A stretch of 64,000 nucleotides of DNA from the NCBI GenBank assembly GCA_029783825.1, contig JAREIK010005785.1:1-64000 (forward strand), read 5' to 3'. This document shows positions 1 through 12,133 of the stretch, in pieces (the first letter of the stretch is position 1; each line of letters starts with the position of its first letter). The notes below the pieces were generated by a model. That model was not told where the DNA came from. It ran no database searches and saw nothing but the letters and a program-made list of their open reading frames with translations. This stretch comes from Sapria himalayana. Taxonomy: Eukaryota > Streptophyta > Magnoliopsida > Malpighiales > Rafflesiaceae. A program made the translations under genes and the position numbers.

Positions 1-356
1 TATATATGTAAATTTTTAATGTCTATCATTTGTCTGTTCAATCTATATATCTTTAAATCTATATTATCTATCTATCTTATATTATATAATTATATGTCTA
101 TCCTATCGATTGATACTATCTATCTATCTATTTATATGTCTAACTATCTATCTATCTATATATCTATATTTCTATTTGTCTATCTATCTATCTATATATC
201 TATCAATTTGTATATCAATCTGCCTATCAATATGTCTATCAATCTATCTTTTAATTGATATAATAATTTAAATAATCTATCTATCTATATATATGTCTAT
301 CTACCTACCTACCTATCTATCAATCTATCTACCTATCTATCAATCTATGTCTCTAT

Positions 357-407
357 CCACACACACACTCACCACACACACACACCACCCACACACACAC
401 ACACATA
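357..407 (+). repeat. (CA)n microsatellite inside array 1
   Basis: Short CA-rich run with CCA interruptions ending in ATATATG, the only GC-richer patch in array 1. Confidence 0.9.
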
Positions 408-2877
408 TATGTTTATTTATCAGTCTATCTAACCATCTATCTATCCATCTATATATCCAACTATCTATCTTTTTTTTATCTATCTATCTTTCCATATATT
501 TATTTATCTATCTATCTATCTATCAGTCTAACAATATATTTATCTAACTAACTAACTATCTATCTAACTATTTGTCTATCTTATAGTATATCTATCTATC
601 TACCTATCTAACTGTCTATATATTTATCTATCTATTTATTTATCCATATATCTAACTATCTGTCTATCTAACTATCAATAAATTTATCTAACGATTTTCT
701 ATCTCTTTATCTAAATAACTATCTATCTATCAATCCATCTATCTATATGTCTATCTATTTGTTTATCTATTTGACTAACTATTTGTCTATCAATATATCT
801 AACTATCTTTCTATCTATCTAACAATTTGTATATCTATTTTTCTATCAATTTACCTATCTATTTGTCTATCTATTTGTCTATCTTCTATGTATCTGTCTG
901 TCTATCTATTTGTCTATCTATATGTCTTTCTTCTAAATATCTATATGTCTATATATATTTCTATCTATCTATCTGTATATATGTGTCTTTGAATCTGTCT
1001 ATTGATCTATTTATTTATTTGGATATCTGTCTTTTTATCTGTCTGTTTAACTATTTGTTTATTTGTACCACTATATAATATTTATGTCTATCAATCTATC
1101 TGTTTATCTATCTATCTTTTTATATATCTATATATTTGTCTATTTATTTATCTACCTATCTATCTATCTAACTATTTATTTATTTATCCATCTATCTATA
1201 TATCTATCTACCTATCTATTGTCTATCTATCTATTGATCTAACTATCTAACTATTTATTTATCTATCTATTTATCTAACTATTTATTTATTTATTTATCC
1301 ATCTATCTATATATCTATCTACATATCTATTTGTCTATCTATCTAACTATTGATCTAACTATCTAACTATTTATTTATTTATCTGTCTTTTGAGCTAGCT
1401 ATCTATCTATCTATTTATCTATATGTCTATCTATCTATTTTTCTATCAATTAATTAATCTATTTATATATCTATCTATTTATCAATCTATCTCTATATCA
1501 ATCATACAATCTATCTATCTATCTATTGATCTATTTGTCAAACTATTTATTTATTTATCTATCTTTGAGCTAGATAGTTATCTATCTATCTATCTATCTA
1601 TATGTCTATCTATCTATTTTTCTATCTCTTAATTAATCTATTTATATATCTATCTATTTATCAATCTATCTCGATATCAATCAAACAATCTATCTATTTA
1701 TCCATTTATCTATTTATCTATTTATATCTATTATATCTATTTATTTATATATCTATTTCTCTATTTATTGATATATCTATCTATTGTATATCTATCTATC
1801 TATCTGCCTATCTATCAATCTATCTATTTATCTGTCTATCTATCTATTATATCTATCTAGCCATCTATCAATTTGTATTTCTATATGTTTATCTATCAAT
1901 ATCTCTTTTTCTCTTTAATCTATCTATCTATCTATATTTATATTGTCTATATATCCGTCTATCTATCTTTATATTTATCTATCTATCTATCTGATTCTTT
2001 ATTTGTCTATCTATATATCTATCTTTCTATCTATATATATGTTTATATTTCTATCTATAAATTATCTATCTTTCTATCTAACTATTTGTCTATATATATC
2101 TTTAATCTAACTATCTATATATCTTTCTCTATATCTATTTCTCTAATGATCTATCTATCTTTCTATCTATATCTATCTATCTATTTATTAGTCCATGTCT
2201 CTATTAATCTATCTATTTGTCTATTTATCTCCGTATCTATCTTTCTATCTATATTTCTATAATTCTGTCTATCTATCTGTCTATCAATCTATCTATCAAT
2301 CTATCTATTAATTTGTCTAACAAAATATTTTCTTATCTATCTATGTATCTATATTTCTCTCTTTATCTATCTATCTATTTATTTATAAGTCTTTCAATAT
2401 GTCTATCAATCTATATATAAACGTCTATCAATCTGTCTATCAATCTATCTATAAATCTCTCTATCAATCTCTTTATCAATCTAATTATCTAAATCACTAT
2501 CTATCTATTTGTCTATCTATCAATCTTATATATCTTTTTATCTCTCTAACTATCTATCTATTTATCTATCTATTAAGCTATCTAACTATTACTCTATCAA
2601 TCTATCTTTCTATTGATCCATCTATCTATCTCTCAATCAATGTGTCTATCAATCTCTCTATGAATCTGTCTATCAAATATGTATATTAATCTATTATCAA
2701 TCTATTTATCAATCAATCTATCTGTCTATCTATATATCAAAGAATTTATCTGTCTATATATTTGTCTTTTATCTATATACCAATCTGCCTATCTATCTAT
2801 CTAACCATCTATCTGCCTATATTTATCTATCTATCTATCCTCTATTTTTCTATCTATATATTTATCAATCTATCTAT

Positions 2878-2878
2878 A

Positions 2879-2910
<32 letters not shown>
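2878..2910 (+). repeat. (TA)n run in array 1
   Basis: Pure alternating TA of about 30 bp within the TATC satellite. Confidence 0.9.
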
Positions 2911-2913
<3 letters not shown>

Positions 2914-3768
2914 TATGTATTTATTATTTATTTATTTATTTATTTTTTATTATCTATCTATCTATATATCTGTCAATCTATTTATCTATTTATCTGCCTG
3001 TCTATCCATCTGTGTATCTATCTTTCTACTATATGTCTATATATCTATTTATCTATCTATTTACTTATCTATTTATCTATAAATCTATGAATCTATTTGT
3101 TTATCTATCTACCTATCTAAATATTTTTCTATCTTTCTATCTATATACCTATCTATCTATGTATCTGTTTATCTATCAATCTATTAATTAATCAATCTAT
3201 TTATCAAATATCTGTCATTCTATCTATTTAAGAATCTGTCTATCAATCTATCTATTAATCTAATTATATATATATATCTATCAATCTATCTATTTATCTA
3301 AATATTGATCTCTCTATCAATATGTTATATATCAGCCTATGTATCTATCTAGTAACTATCTATCTATCCATCTAAATATGTGTCTATCTATCTATTTATC
3401 TATAAATAAATCTATCCGTCTATCTATCCTTCTATATATCTGAATATCAAATTTTTAATTTATCCAACTATCTATCTGTCTCTCAATATATCTGTCTATC
3501 TATCTATCTATATATCTATGTGTATAATTATAAGTCTACCAAAATAACTATCTATCTTTCCATTTATCTAACTAGTTATCTATCTATCTATCTATATATC
3601 TATCTGCTTATCTATCTATCTAAATATTTATTTATCTTTTTGTTTATCGATTAGTCTAACTATGTCTATTGACTAATCTATAAATCCATCTATCTATTTA
3701 TCTATCTAACTAACTAACTAACTAACTATTAGTCTATTAATCAATCAATCAATCTGTATATCTATAAT

Positions 3769-3806
3769 TAGATTTACATATAATAAATTCCCCAAGCCGT
3801 TCCAAT
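3769..3806. other. Unique spacer at array inversion point
   Basis: About 38 bp of non-satellite sequence containing CCCCAAGCCGTTCC. To its left the + strand reads TATC, to its right GATA, so two satellite blocks meet head to head here. It may be an inversion or fold-back junction, or a scar of an excised element. I do not recognise it. Confidence 0.7.
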
Positions 3807-5454
3807 AAATAGATATACAGGTAGACAGATAAATATATATATATATATATATATAGAAAGATAGATATACAAACACATAGATAGATAAAAAGATAGAAAG
3901 ATATATAGATAGCCAAATAGAAAGATAGGTAGATATATAGATAGGCATATTGGCATATAAGGAGATAGGCAGATAGATTGATAGATAGATTGAAAGAATG
4001 ATTGATAAATAGATTGGAACATTTATAGATATATAGATTGACAAAAAAATAGATAGATATATAAAAATATTGAAAAAAATAGATTGAATGATAGACAGAC
4101 AGATAGATAGATAGATAATTATATAGATAGACATATAAATAGATAGATAAATAGACAGATAGAAAAATAGATAGATTGATAGATATATAGATACATAAGT
4201 TGATAAATAGAAAGATAGAATCATAGAATGAAAGAATTATAGATAGTTTGATAGATAGATAGATAGATAAACATATAGAATGATAGAGAGAAAGATAAAT
4301 ATATAGATTGATAGATAGATAGATAGACAAATGGATAGTTAGAAAGATAGACATAAAGATAGATAGACATATAGATAGGTAGATAAATAGATAAACATAT
4401 AGATAGACAAATATACTGATAGTATGCTAGCTAGATAAATTGATAGACATATAGATAGATATACATGTAGAAATATAAATAAATAGACAAATAGATAGAT
4501 ATATAGACAGATAGAAAGATAGATAGACAAACAGATAGATAGATAGATAGACTAATATAAAGACAGACAAAAAGAAAGATAGATCTATAGGTAGATACAT
4601 ATATAGATAGACATAAAGACATAGATATACAATTAGATAGATAGATAAATAGATATACAGATATATAGAAAGAAAGATAAATAGATAGATAGATAGTCTA
4701 ATAAACAGAAAGATAGTTCAACAGATTGATAGACAGACTGATTGATTGATTGACTGATTGATAGATAGACATATAGATAGATATGCCAATAGGCAGGTAG
4801 GTTGATAGGTAGATAGGCAAATAAGCATATAGAGAGATAGGCTAATTAATAGATAGACAAATAGACAAATAGATAGATAGACAAATAGATACATAGAATG
4901 ATAGATAGACAAATAGAATGATAGAGAAATAGACAAATAAATTGATAGACAAATAGAAAATAAAAAATAGAGATAAAGATAGATATAAAAAATGACATAA
5001 ATAGATAGATAGACAGACAAACAGACAAACATATAGATAGATAGATAGATAGGTAAGTAGATAGATACACGGATAGAATGATAGAATCTTAGATAGATCT
5101 ATATATAAATATATCGATTGGTAGATATATATAAAGATAGATAGATAGTTAGTTAGATATAATAAATAGACAGATTAACAGATAGAAAGATAAATAGATA
5201 GATAAATAGATGTATATATATAGATAAATAGATATATAGATACATAGATATATAGATATATAGATAGAGAGTTAGAAAGAAAGAAAAAAAAGGATAGATA
5301 GATTGATATATAGATAAATAGATAGATAAATAGATAGGTAGAAAAAAAGATAATTGATAGATACATAAATATACAGATAGATATATTAATATATAGATAG
5401 ATAGATATTTAGAGAGATTGATAGAAAGATAGATTGACAGATAGATAGATAGAT

Positions 5455-5487
<33 letters not shown>

Positions 5488-6109
5488 AACAGATAGATAA
5501 AGAGAGATATTGATAGATAAATATATAGATATATAGATAGAAAGAGATATATATAGACATATAGATAGATAGATAGATTGACTGATTCATTGATAGATAC
5601 ATACATACATAAATAGATAAATAGATAGATAGATATATAAATATATAGATAGATATATAAATATATAGATAGATATATAAAAATATAGATAGATAGAAAG
5701 ATAGATTTAGTGATAGATCGGTATATAGATAGATTGATAGATAGATAGACAAACATATATATAGATAGATATATTGGTTGAACAATAGATAGGTAGATAG
5801 GTAGATAGAGAGATAGATAGATACAAATATAGACATAATGACTTATATACTTATAGAGAGAGAGAAAGAAAGAAAGAAGATAGATAGATAGACAGATAAA
5901 TACCTAGATAGATATATAGAGAGATAAATAGGCATATAGATAGATAAACAAATAGATAGATAGACAAATAAGTAATTAGACAAATAGACAGATAGACAAA
6001 TAAACAATACACAGATAGACAAATAGATATATGATACATAAATAAATAGATAGATAGATAGACACGTAGACAGACAGATACATAGACATATATATAGTTA
6101 GACATATAT
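3807..6109 (-). repeat. (GATA)n satellite, array 2
   Basis: Same satellite as array 1 in the opposite orientation (TATC on the - strand). A 22-bp subrepeat containing ATATATAAATATATAGATAG recurs at about 5635-5695. The array abuts the truncated left part of CACTA element B at about 6110. Confidence 0.97.
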
Positions 6110-6399
6110 AATTCTAGCTAAATTAGCAAGACAAAATCTCTACCTATTTTCATTCCAAAACTATTTTCATTATTTTAATTTTTTTAAAAAAATTTAATTA
6201 AATAATCTTATGTTTTTATATTTAAATTGAATAAAACCAGAAACTATAAATGATACTTTATAATTAACAAAAATTAAAATCAATTAATAAATTATTCTGA
6301 TATAATATTTACATAATTAAAACAAAAATATAAAAAATTTTATTACATCTTATTCATCAATGTATCTAATGACATTGTATAAAGTATAATTTATCCGTG

Positions 6400-6560
6400 A
6401 AATTTACATTGCTTTCTCTCCCCCGGCTCCTCCGGTCACCATCTTTCTGTTTCGACAAAAGTGTCCTAGGCATGGTGCATAATGTCTAGTGAAAAATCCC
6501 TTCACTTTTACAAGCTTCTTATGTGGAACATTGTGGTACCATATCTGTACGAAATTTAAA
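6400..6560 (-). pseudogene. Possible captured exon in element B, unidentified
   Basis: A GC-richer patch in very AT-rich DNA, with CTCCCCCGGCTCCTCCGGTC near 6418. On the - strand it can be read as a Lys/Arg/Gly-rich peptide, but no frame is convincingly long and I do not recognise the product. It is called only because composition and position, between conserved CACTA arms, match the captured-gene regions of C and D. Confidence 0.25.
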
Positions 6561-6869
6561 CCAGTCAATCAAACCAAAATAAATAAATTACAAAAGATAT
6601 GTTTAGATAAATATATAATACTATAGTATATATGTACATATATTCTTTAGTTCCCAGTTCATTCTATATGTCTTAGTAATATATGTGTCTACATATATTT
6701 AAAAAATATTATAATCTAAAATAGACAAATATTGATACATCAAATATACAGATCGATAATCATGTTTGTCTAAAATAGACAAACATGATATAAATAGATC
6801 TATAGTTATATTATATTAAAGTATCTATCTATCCTAGTTCCATGTTTCCTAAGAGATTGAACATTTTCC

Positions 6870-7290
6870 ATCTGCCTTGGATTCTCATACATTACTAAAA
6901 TACCACCATGAAAAAATGAAGAGCAATTTTAAAAGAAAATTGTTGCATGAATACATGGCCTTAGATGTCTTACTGCTTGTCTTCGTTATGTTCGCTAACA
7001 ACTTCCACATAATCTACAGCAAGATACATAGAGTAAAATCCAACTCCAAATTAGACAATCAGATTAAGATCTCCACTAGTCTGCATTTTCTCAATAAATG
7101 CTGCCAGCCATTATCATTCATTAACATCCATAAAAAATTTACAAACTTTGAGAAATTTTTAGTGAATAACTGAAGTTCCTGATTGGCATTCATCCCTAAT
7201 TTCTTGATCAAATCTTTTTTCATCATGCAATAGCCATGATCATGAATATAAATAATCCTCCTTTCTTTATTCAATTTAATCTTCACTCAC
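6870..7290 (-). pseudogene. Possible captured gene fragment in element B, unidentified
   Basis: On the - strand 7286-7059 is open for 75 codons, with a basic, aliphatic sequence including KKDLIKKLGMNANQELQ and NFLWMLMNDNGWQHL. The opposite strand is also open for 98 codons at 6877-7173. Composition is less AT-biased than the element arms. Neither reading matches a family I can name, and which strand was coding is uncertain. It may be an exon of a host gene picked up by the element. Confidence 0.3.
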
Positions 7291-7539
7291 ACCCGTATTC
7301 AATGCACATCCATTGAAAATCAATTTCCATGAACAAAATAAGCAAGCAAGGAAGCAAACATGGATCTCGAGTTTGGCATCGTCGCCTTCACCTATAACAT
7401 TCATGTTAGTGAGAGAGAAAAATCTAATTTTTTATAGCACTTACATGAAATATCACTTGAATCAGAGAAGCATTATGAAAAGGAACGCAAAAACAAAATT
7501 CCAAAACAACGCTTATATCAAAGGCAATTGAAATCAACT

Positions 7540-7665
7540 CTCACTAGAATTTTTCTGCATTGCCAGATAGAGGAGACAGAGTAGAACTAGAACATGAAGA
7601 AATATCGCTCTCTTCATTGTTGGGGTTTTGCTTCCTTTCATTTTCTCACTTGAAAGTTAATCGAT
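7540..7665 (-). pseudogene. Possible captured first exon with signal-peptide-like N-terminus
   Basis: On the - strand, from an ATG near 7638, a short frame reads MKGSKTPTMKRAIF followed by a strongly hydrophobic stretch (LHVLVLLCLLYLAM) and then a stop. This resembles the first exon of a secreted or type II membrane protein. It lies just inside the conserved right arm of element B, upstream in sense of the open stretch at 7286-7059. The frame is short, so this is a weak call and the product is unknown. Confidence 0.3.
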
Positions 7666-7669
7666 ATTT

Positions 7670-8505
7670 TTTTTAACTTGTTTAACATGTTTTCTCACTG
7701 CACAAACAATGTTGAAATCATGTTTAACTTGTATTAATTTTAAAATATTAATATTTATTTATTTATTTATTATTCTAAGAATACATATTTTATTTTAAAT
7801 TAAATATTAATTTTTATTTTTTTATACTTTAATTATTTACTCAATTCTTTAATTCTTAGAAATTTTAGTAGATGAAAAAATAAAATGTGAATTAAAATCA
7901 ACTTAAGGTCATTTGGTAGTTATTTTCAAAAGTGGTAAAAGGGCTAAAATTAACTTTAAATGTATTAAAGATAAAAAAAATATCATTAGTAATATTTTGA
8001 AAAACTTTTTTAAACCCTAAAAAAATACCCGAAGTATTCTTTTAATAAGCACTTAGAAGAATTTTATTTTATAACTCGTCAAAAGTTTTTGGATATAATT
8101 TAAACATTAATTTATTTATTCTTAAATATCAATTTATTTTATTTTAAATTTAATGAAAACTATGATTTTTTTATAATTCAAATAATCCAAATCTTTTAGT
8201 AATAATTTTTAAAAAAATTTATTATAATCATTAAAATTTTTTTATGTTTTAATAATATAAATATTTACTTGTTTATTTGTTAATTTAGATTTTTTGTAAA
8301 TATTTTTTGTATAATCATACGAATAATGATTGTAGATTTTTATTAATACAAATATTTGTGTATGTTCATATATTATTTCAGATATTTTTAAAAATGTTTA
8401 TAATTATAGAATTAATTATCAAATGTATGTATTAATAGAAATATTTAAATATCTTTATTCATTAATTCAAATAATAATTTGTATATTTTTTTTTAAATTT
8501 TATTT
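7670..8505. other. Element B inner right arm, no gene seen
   Basis: Very AT-rich sequence. The stretch 7840-8090 resembles 26600-26860 in element A and the inverse of about 48600-48850 in C. No coding potential is seen. Confidence 0.7.
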
Positions 8506-9420
8506 GCTAGGGAAATTCTGTCGCTAAATCCAGCGCTAAATTCTGGATTTTATTAGCAAGGTAAATTCGTCGCTAAATTCATGATGTAATTAGATAGGGG
8601 AGTTTCATCGCTAACTCCATCACTAAATTCTAGAGATTAATAGCTAGGAAAATTTCATCGCTAAAACAGTCACAAAATTCTGTATTTTTATAGCTAGGGA
8701 AATTCCATCGCTAAATCTGTCGCTAAATTCTAGATTTTATTAGCTAGGGAAATTGCCGTCTCTAAATGTGTTGCTAAATTCTAGATTTTATTGGCTAGGG
8801 AAATTCCATTGCTAAATCCATCAATATATTCTAGATTTTATTAGTTAAGGAAAATTCATCTCTAAATCCGTTGCTAAACTTTAGATGTAAGTAGCTAGAG
8901 AAAGTTCGTCGCTAAATTCCATATGTAATTAGGTAGGAAAAATCTTTCGCTAACTCTGTCACTAAATTCCGGTATTTTAATAGCTAGTGACATTCCGTCA
9001 CTAAATTCATCACTAAATTCAAGATTTTAATAGCTAGAGAAATTTTGTCGCTAATCCGTCACTAAAGTTCAGGATTTTATTAGCCAGGGATATTCCGTTG
9101 CTAACTCCATCAATAAATTCCCAACTTTTCTTGAACGGAACTTATGAAAATTTTCTGTCGCTAATCCGTCGCTAATCCGTCGCAAAATTCTCTGCTTTTT
9201 ATGAGCGGAACTTACGAAAATTTTTGATCTCTAATCCATCGCTAAATTTCTCTGCTTTTCTTGAGTGGAATTTAAGAAATTTTTCCATCATTAATCTGTC
9301 GCTAAATTCATTGCTAAATTCACTACTTTTTTTGAGTGGAATTTATGATAATTTTCTATGGCTAAATCCGTAACAAATTTTTATTTCAATGAAAAATCAT
9401 AAATCCCATGCTATTCCATA
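8505..9420 (+). repeat. Subterminal tandem repeat of CACTA element B
   Basis: About 16 degenerate copies of a 50-60 bp unit whose core is GCTAGGGAAATTCC, then TCGCTAAATC, then GCTAAATTCTAGATTTTATT. Well-kept neighbouring copies begin near 8691, 8741 and 8793. In En/Spm elements short subterminal repeats bind TNPA; by analogy the CGTCGCTAA core may be a binding motif here. Copy number is much higher than in A, C or D. Confidence 0.85.
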
Positions 9421-10419
9421 GCTAATCCCTCACAATTTAGCTAGGGATTGATCCCTAGCTAAATTTACCTAGCTAAATATACATTTTATTGTAATAATCT
9501 ATCAATTTTTCTATCTGTCAATCTATCTATGTGTCTATCTGTCTATCTATCTATATCTTTATATATCTTTCAATCTAGTTGTCTATCTATCTATATATCT
9601 ATCTATCCATATATCTCATTATGTATATATCTATCTATATAATTATGGACTTGTCTATCTATCTATCCTTCTATCAATCTATCAATCTATCAATCTATCA
9701 ATATATCCATCTATCTTTTTATTTATCTATCTATTTATCTATCTATATTTCTATCTATCTATTTATATTTCTATCTTTCTTTCTTTCAATTTATTTATCT
9801 ATCTATCTATCTATCTATATGACTAAATATCTGTCTATCTATCTATATATATATATCTATCTATCTACCTACCTACCTACCTATCTATTTGTGCATCTGT
9901 CTATCTAACTTTATGTCAATATATTTATTTATTTATCTGACTATCTAACTATCTATCTAATAATGTATCTATCAATATAATTGTTTATCTGTGTATCTAT
10001 CTAATTATTTATCTCTCTATGTGTCTATTTGTTTTTTTATCTAACTGTCTATCTATCTAATTTTATATTTATCTATCTGTATATCTTTCTATTTGTCTCT
10101 CTATCTATCTTTTTCTCTCTCTCTAACAATCTATTTATTTGTCTATCTTTCTATTTATCTATCTATTTTTCTATCTATATATTTGTCTTTATATCTATGT
10201 GTCTATCTTTCTATCTATCTATCTAAATATCTATTTATCTATCTATTTGACTGTCTATTATCTATCTTTCTTTCTTTCTATCGATATATATATATCTATC
10301 TATGTATCTATCTATCTATTTATAATTCTATGTATCTATTTGATCTATCTATTTATTCATTTATTTATCTATCTATCTCTCTATATGTATATATGCTTGC
10401 CTATCTATCTATATGTATG

Positions 10420-10422
<3 letters not shown>

Positions 10423-10467
<45 letters not shown>
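10423..10467 (+). repeat. (TA)n run in array 3
   Basis: About 44 bp of alternating TA followed by (TTTA)n. Confidence 0.92.
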
Positions 10468-10470
<3 letters not shown>

Positions 10471-10625
10471 TTATTTATTTATTTATCTATCTCTCTTTCT
10501 ATCTATCTATAATTTATTTATCAATCTTTTTATCAATCTATTTAGCTATCTATATATCTATTTATCTATTTATCTATTTGTCTCTCTATCTATCTATTTA
10601 TCTATGTAACTAACTATCTAATAAT

Positions 10626-10627
<2 letters not shown>

Positions 10628-10671
<44 letters not shown>
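10628..10671 (+). repeat. (TA)n run in array 3
   Basis: About 44 bp of alternating TA, 58 bp before the left terminus of element A. Confidence 0.92.
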
Positions 10672-10675
<4 letters not shown>

Positions 10676-10728
10676 TTATTATTTATTTATTTTTCTTTAT
10701 ATCTATTTATCTACCTATCTATCTATCT

Positions 10729-10745
10729 GACTACAAGAAAAAGCC
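10729..10745 (+). repeat. CACTA left terminal repeat of element A
   Basis: GACTACAAGAAAAAGCC, one base away from the canonical CACTACAAGAAA terminus, directly after TATC satellite. Confidence 0.85.
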
Positions 10746-11099
10746 CAGGTGGCTGGGAAAAAATTTCTGTCTCTATTAGTTTTTTCCATCGATAAATTAG
10801 AATAATGATAGAATAAAGACTGAAATTATCCCAAGGTAAATTGCTCATCTCAAAATATTAATGAGGAAAAATAATTCCCTATAAATTTTTTAACGATGGA
10901 AACTCCCTAGCAAATTATTTTTTTCCTTTGCTAATTTTTATCGTAAATATGAATAGTAATGAATATTTATCAACTAGATATAAATAGATAATTCCCTAGC
11001 TAAATTAGCGAGGAAAAGTTCCCTTGCTATTTTCATTCCAAAGCTATTTTGACAATTTTTTTTTTCAAAAATCTGATTACATATTTTAATATTTTTATA

Positions 11100-11361
11100 A
11101 TAAATCGAATAAAAACATATACTATAAATGATTTTTTATATTTTAATTTTTTTATATAAAAAAATTATTTTGATACAATTATTACATAGTTAAAAAAGCA
11201 TAACATAGGTATATAATCATTTAAAACAAAATCATCATCCTCATCATTAGTTGATGCATTTTTACTAGGCACTTCTATGCAGTTTCTTTGTTAGAACTCT
11301 GTGTCCTATCTGTCTAGTAAAGACCGCTAGCTCTAATTCCATATAGGCTATCTAATGTTGT
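11100..11361 (+). repeat. Left-arm segment of A duplicated at 17250-17515
   Basis: Similar order of motifs in both copies: AAAAGCATAACATAG, ATAATCATTTAAAACAAAA, a CATC-rich stretch, then CCGCTA and ATATAGG(C/A)TATCTA. The hAT element is inserted at the end of this first copy. The pair suggests an internal duplication or a second, related element arm inside A. Confidence 0.7.
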
Positions 11362-11369
11362 ATTACATC
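11362..11369 (+). repeat. hAT target-site duplication, left
   Basis: ATTACATC, identical to 15013-15020. Confidence 0.97.
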
Positions 11370-11394
11370 TAGAGGTGTCAAACGTGCCGGGCCG
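11370..11394 (+). repeat. hAT 5' terminal inverted repeat
   Basis: Pairs with 14988-15012. About 22 of 25 positions match, including the first 15. Confidence 0.95.
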
Positions 11395-11660
11395 TTCGGC
11401 CGTGCCTGGGCCGGCCCGGCACGTTTTTAAACCGTGCCCGGGCCCGTGCCGTGCCAGGGTTAGGAACTGCTTGTGCCGTGCCGTGCCGTGGCACGGCACG
11501 CCGGCACGGGTTCGTCCCGTGCCGGTTCACGCAGGCACGCGTGGGGCGTGGGCGTGACCCGTCCCCCGGCCAACCCAGGTAAAAAGACCACGGGTCGGGT
11601 CTGATTGGACCCGACCCGCGGTCCCGACTGCCAAGCCCCGACGGGCTTAGACCTGAGTCA
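11395..11660 (+). repeat. GC-rich subterminal repeats of the hAT element, 5' side
   Basis: Repeated GCCGTGCC, GGCACGG and GGGCCCG motifs on both strands. These create spurious Pro/Arg/Gly-rich open frames. The stretch 11660-12130 is the untranslated leader, with TCTCTC-rich pyrimidine tracts and no coding frame. Confidence 0.85.
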
Positions 11661-12133
11661 CCCGACCAATCCCAACGGCCAAAAAAAAAATTCAAACTTT
11701 AAAGATTTTCAACCGTTGGATTCGCCTCCAATGGCTAGGGGGCAGAATCCAACGGTCCTCGTGATTCTACCCCTTAAAATTATATTAAAAATTCAAAAAA
11801 ATAATAAAAAAATTTTTTTTTTATAAAAAATTAATTTCTTTAGTTTATAAATTTTACCCCCCTCCCTATAACATTTATGTTTTTCAAAAACATATCTCCT
11901 CTCAAAATTCTCTCTCTCACATAAACCGTGCATCTCTCTCTCGGGCCTCGGGATTTTGATTTCGGCTTGGATTTTCGTGAAACTCTACTTTAGTTTTGAA
12001 CATCAGTGCTTCCTGCGGTTCACCTTGCACGTGACTAACCTCATTGCTTTTACCGGGTAATTTATTTTACGTTTTTATTTACTTTCTCTCTCTGAAGCTT
12101 CTCTCTCTAGAAAAACATAAAAAAACATAAAAA

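Larger units (their letters stand above)
1..3768 (+). repeat. (TATC)n imperfect tetranucleotide satellite, array 1
   Basis: Almost uninterrupted TATC/CTAT units with frequent single-base variants (CAAT, TTTA, TGTC). TATC has no stop in any frame, so every frame reads Ser-Ile-Tyr-Leu; these are not genes. Higher-order duplications are visible: a block beginning near 1423 is repeated near 1602 (offset about 179 bp), and a block near 1165 is repeated near 1285 (about 120 bp). No gene is present. Confidence 0.97.
6110..9496 (+). mobile_element. CACTA-family element B, left end truncated, gene-capturing candidate
   Basis: The left part (about 6111-6175, CTAGCTAAATTAGC then ATTTTCATTCCAAA) matches the left subterminal region of element A at about 10990-11050, but the terminal 250 bp seen in A are missing and GATA satellite adjoins directly. 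The right end carries TTTAGCTAGG subterminal sequence and a decayed terminus (ATTTTATTGTAATA, compare inverted CACTACAAGAAA) ending at about 9496. The region 7840-8500 resembles the inner right arm of A, C and D. There are no transposase genes; the interior holds unidentified gene-like pieces and an expanded tandem repeat. It is a non-autonomous copy of the same family as A. Confidence 0.75.
9497..10728 (+). repeat. (TATC)n satellite, array 3
   Basis: TATC-polarity satellite bridging the right end of element B and the left end of element A. It contains the (TA)n runs listed separately. No gene. Confidence 0.97.

Noticed and set aside
1..3768. CRISPR-like or protein-binding array of regular repeats
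   Set aside because: There are no constant-length unique spacers; this is a degenerate tetranucleotide satellite in a plant nuclear genome.
8505..9420. Centromeric satellite
   Set aside because: The unit is short, degenerate and confined to the end of a CACTA element; its motifs match the other members' subterminal regions.
11314..11695. Overlapping Arg/Pro/Gly-rich open frames on both strands
   Set aside because: They fall in the GC-rich subterminal repeats of the hAT element; several frames are open at once because of base composition.
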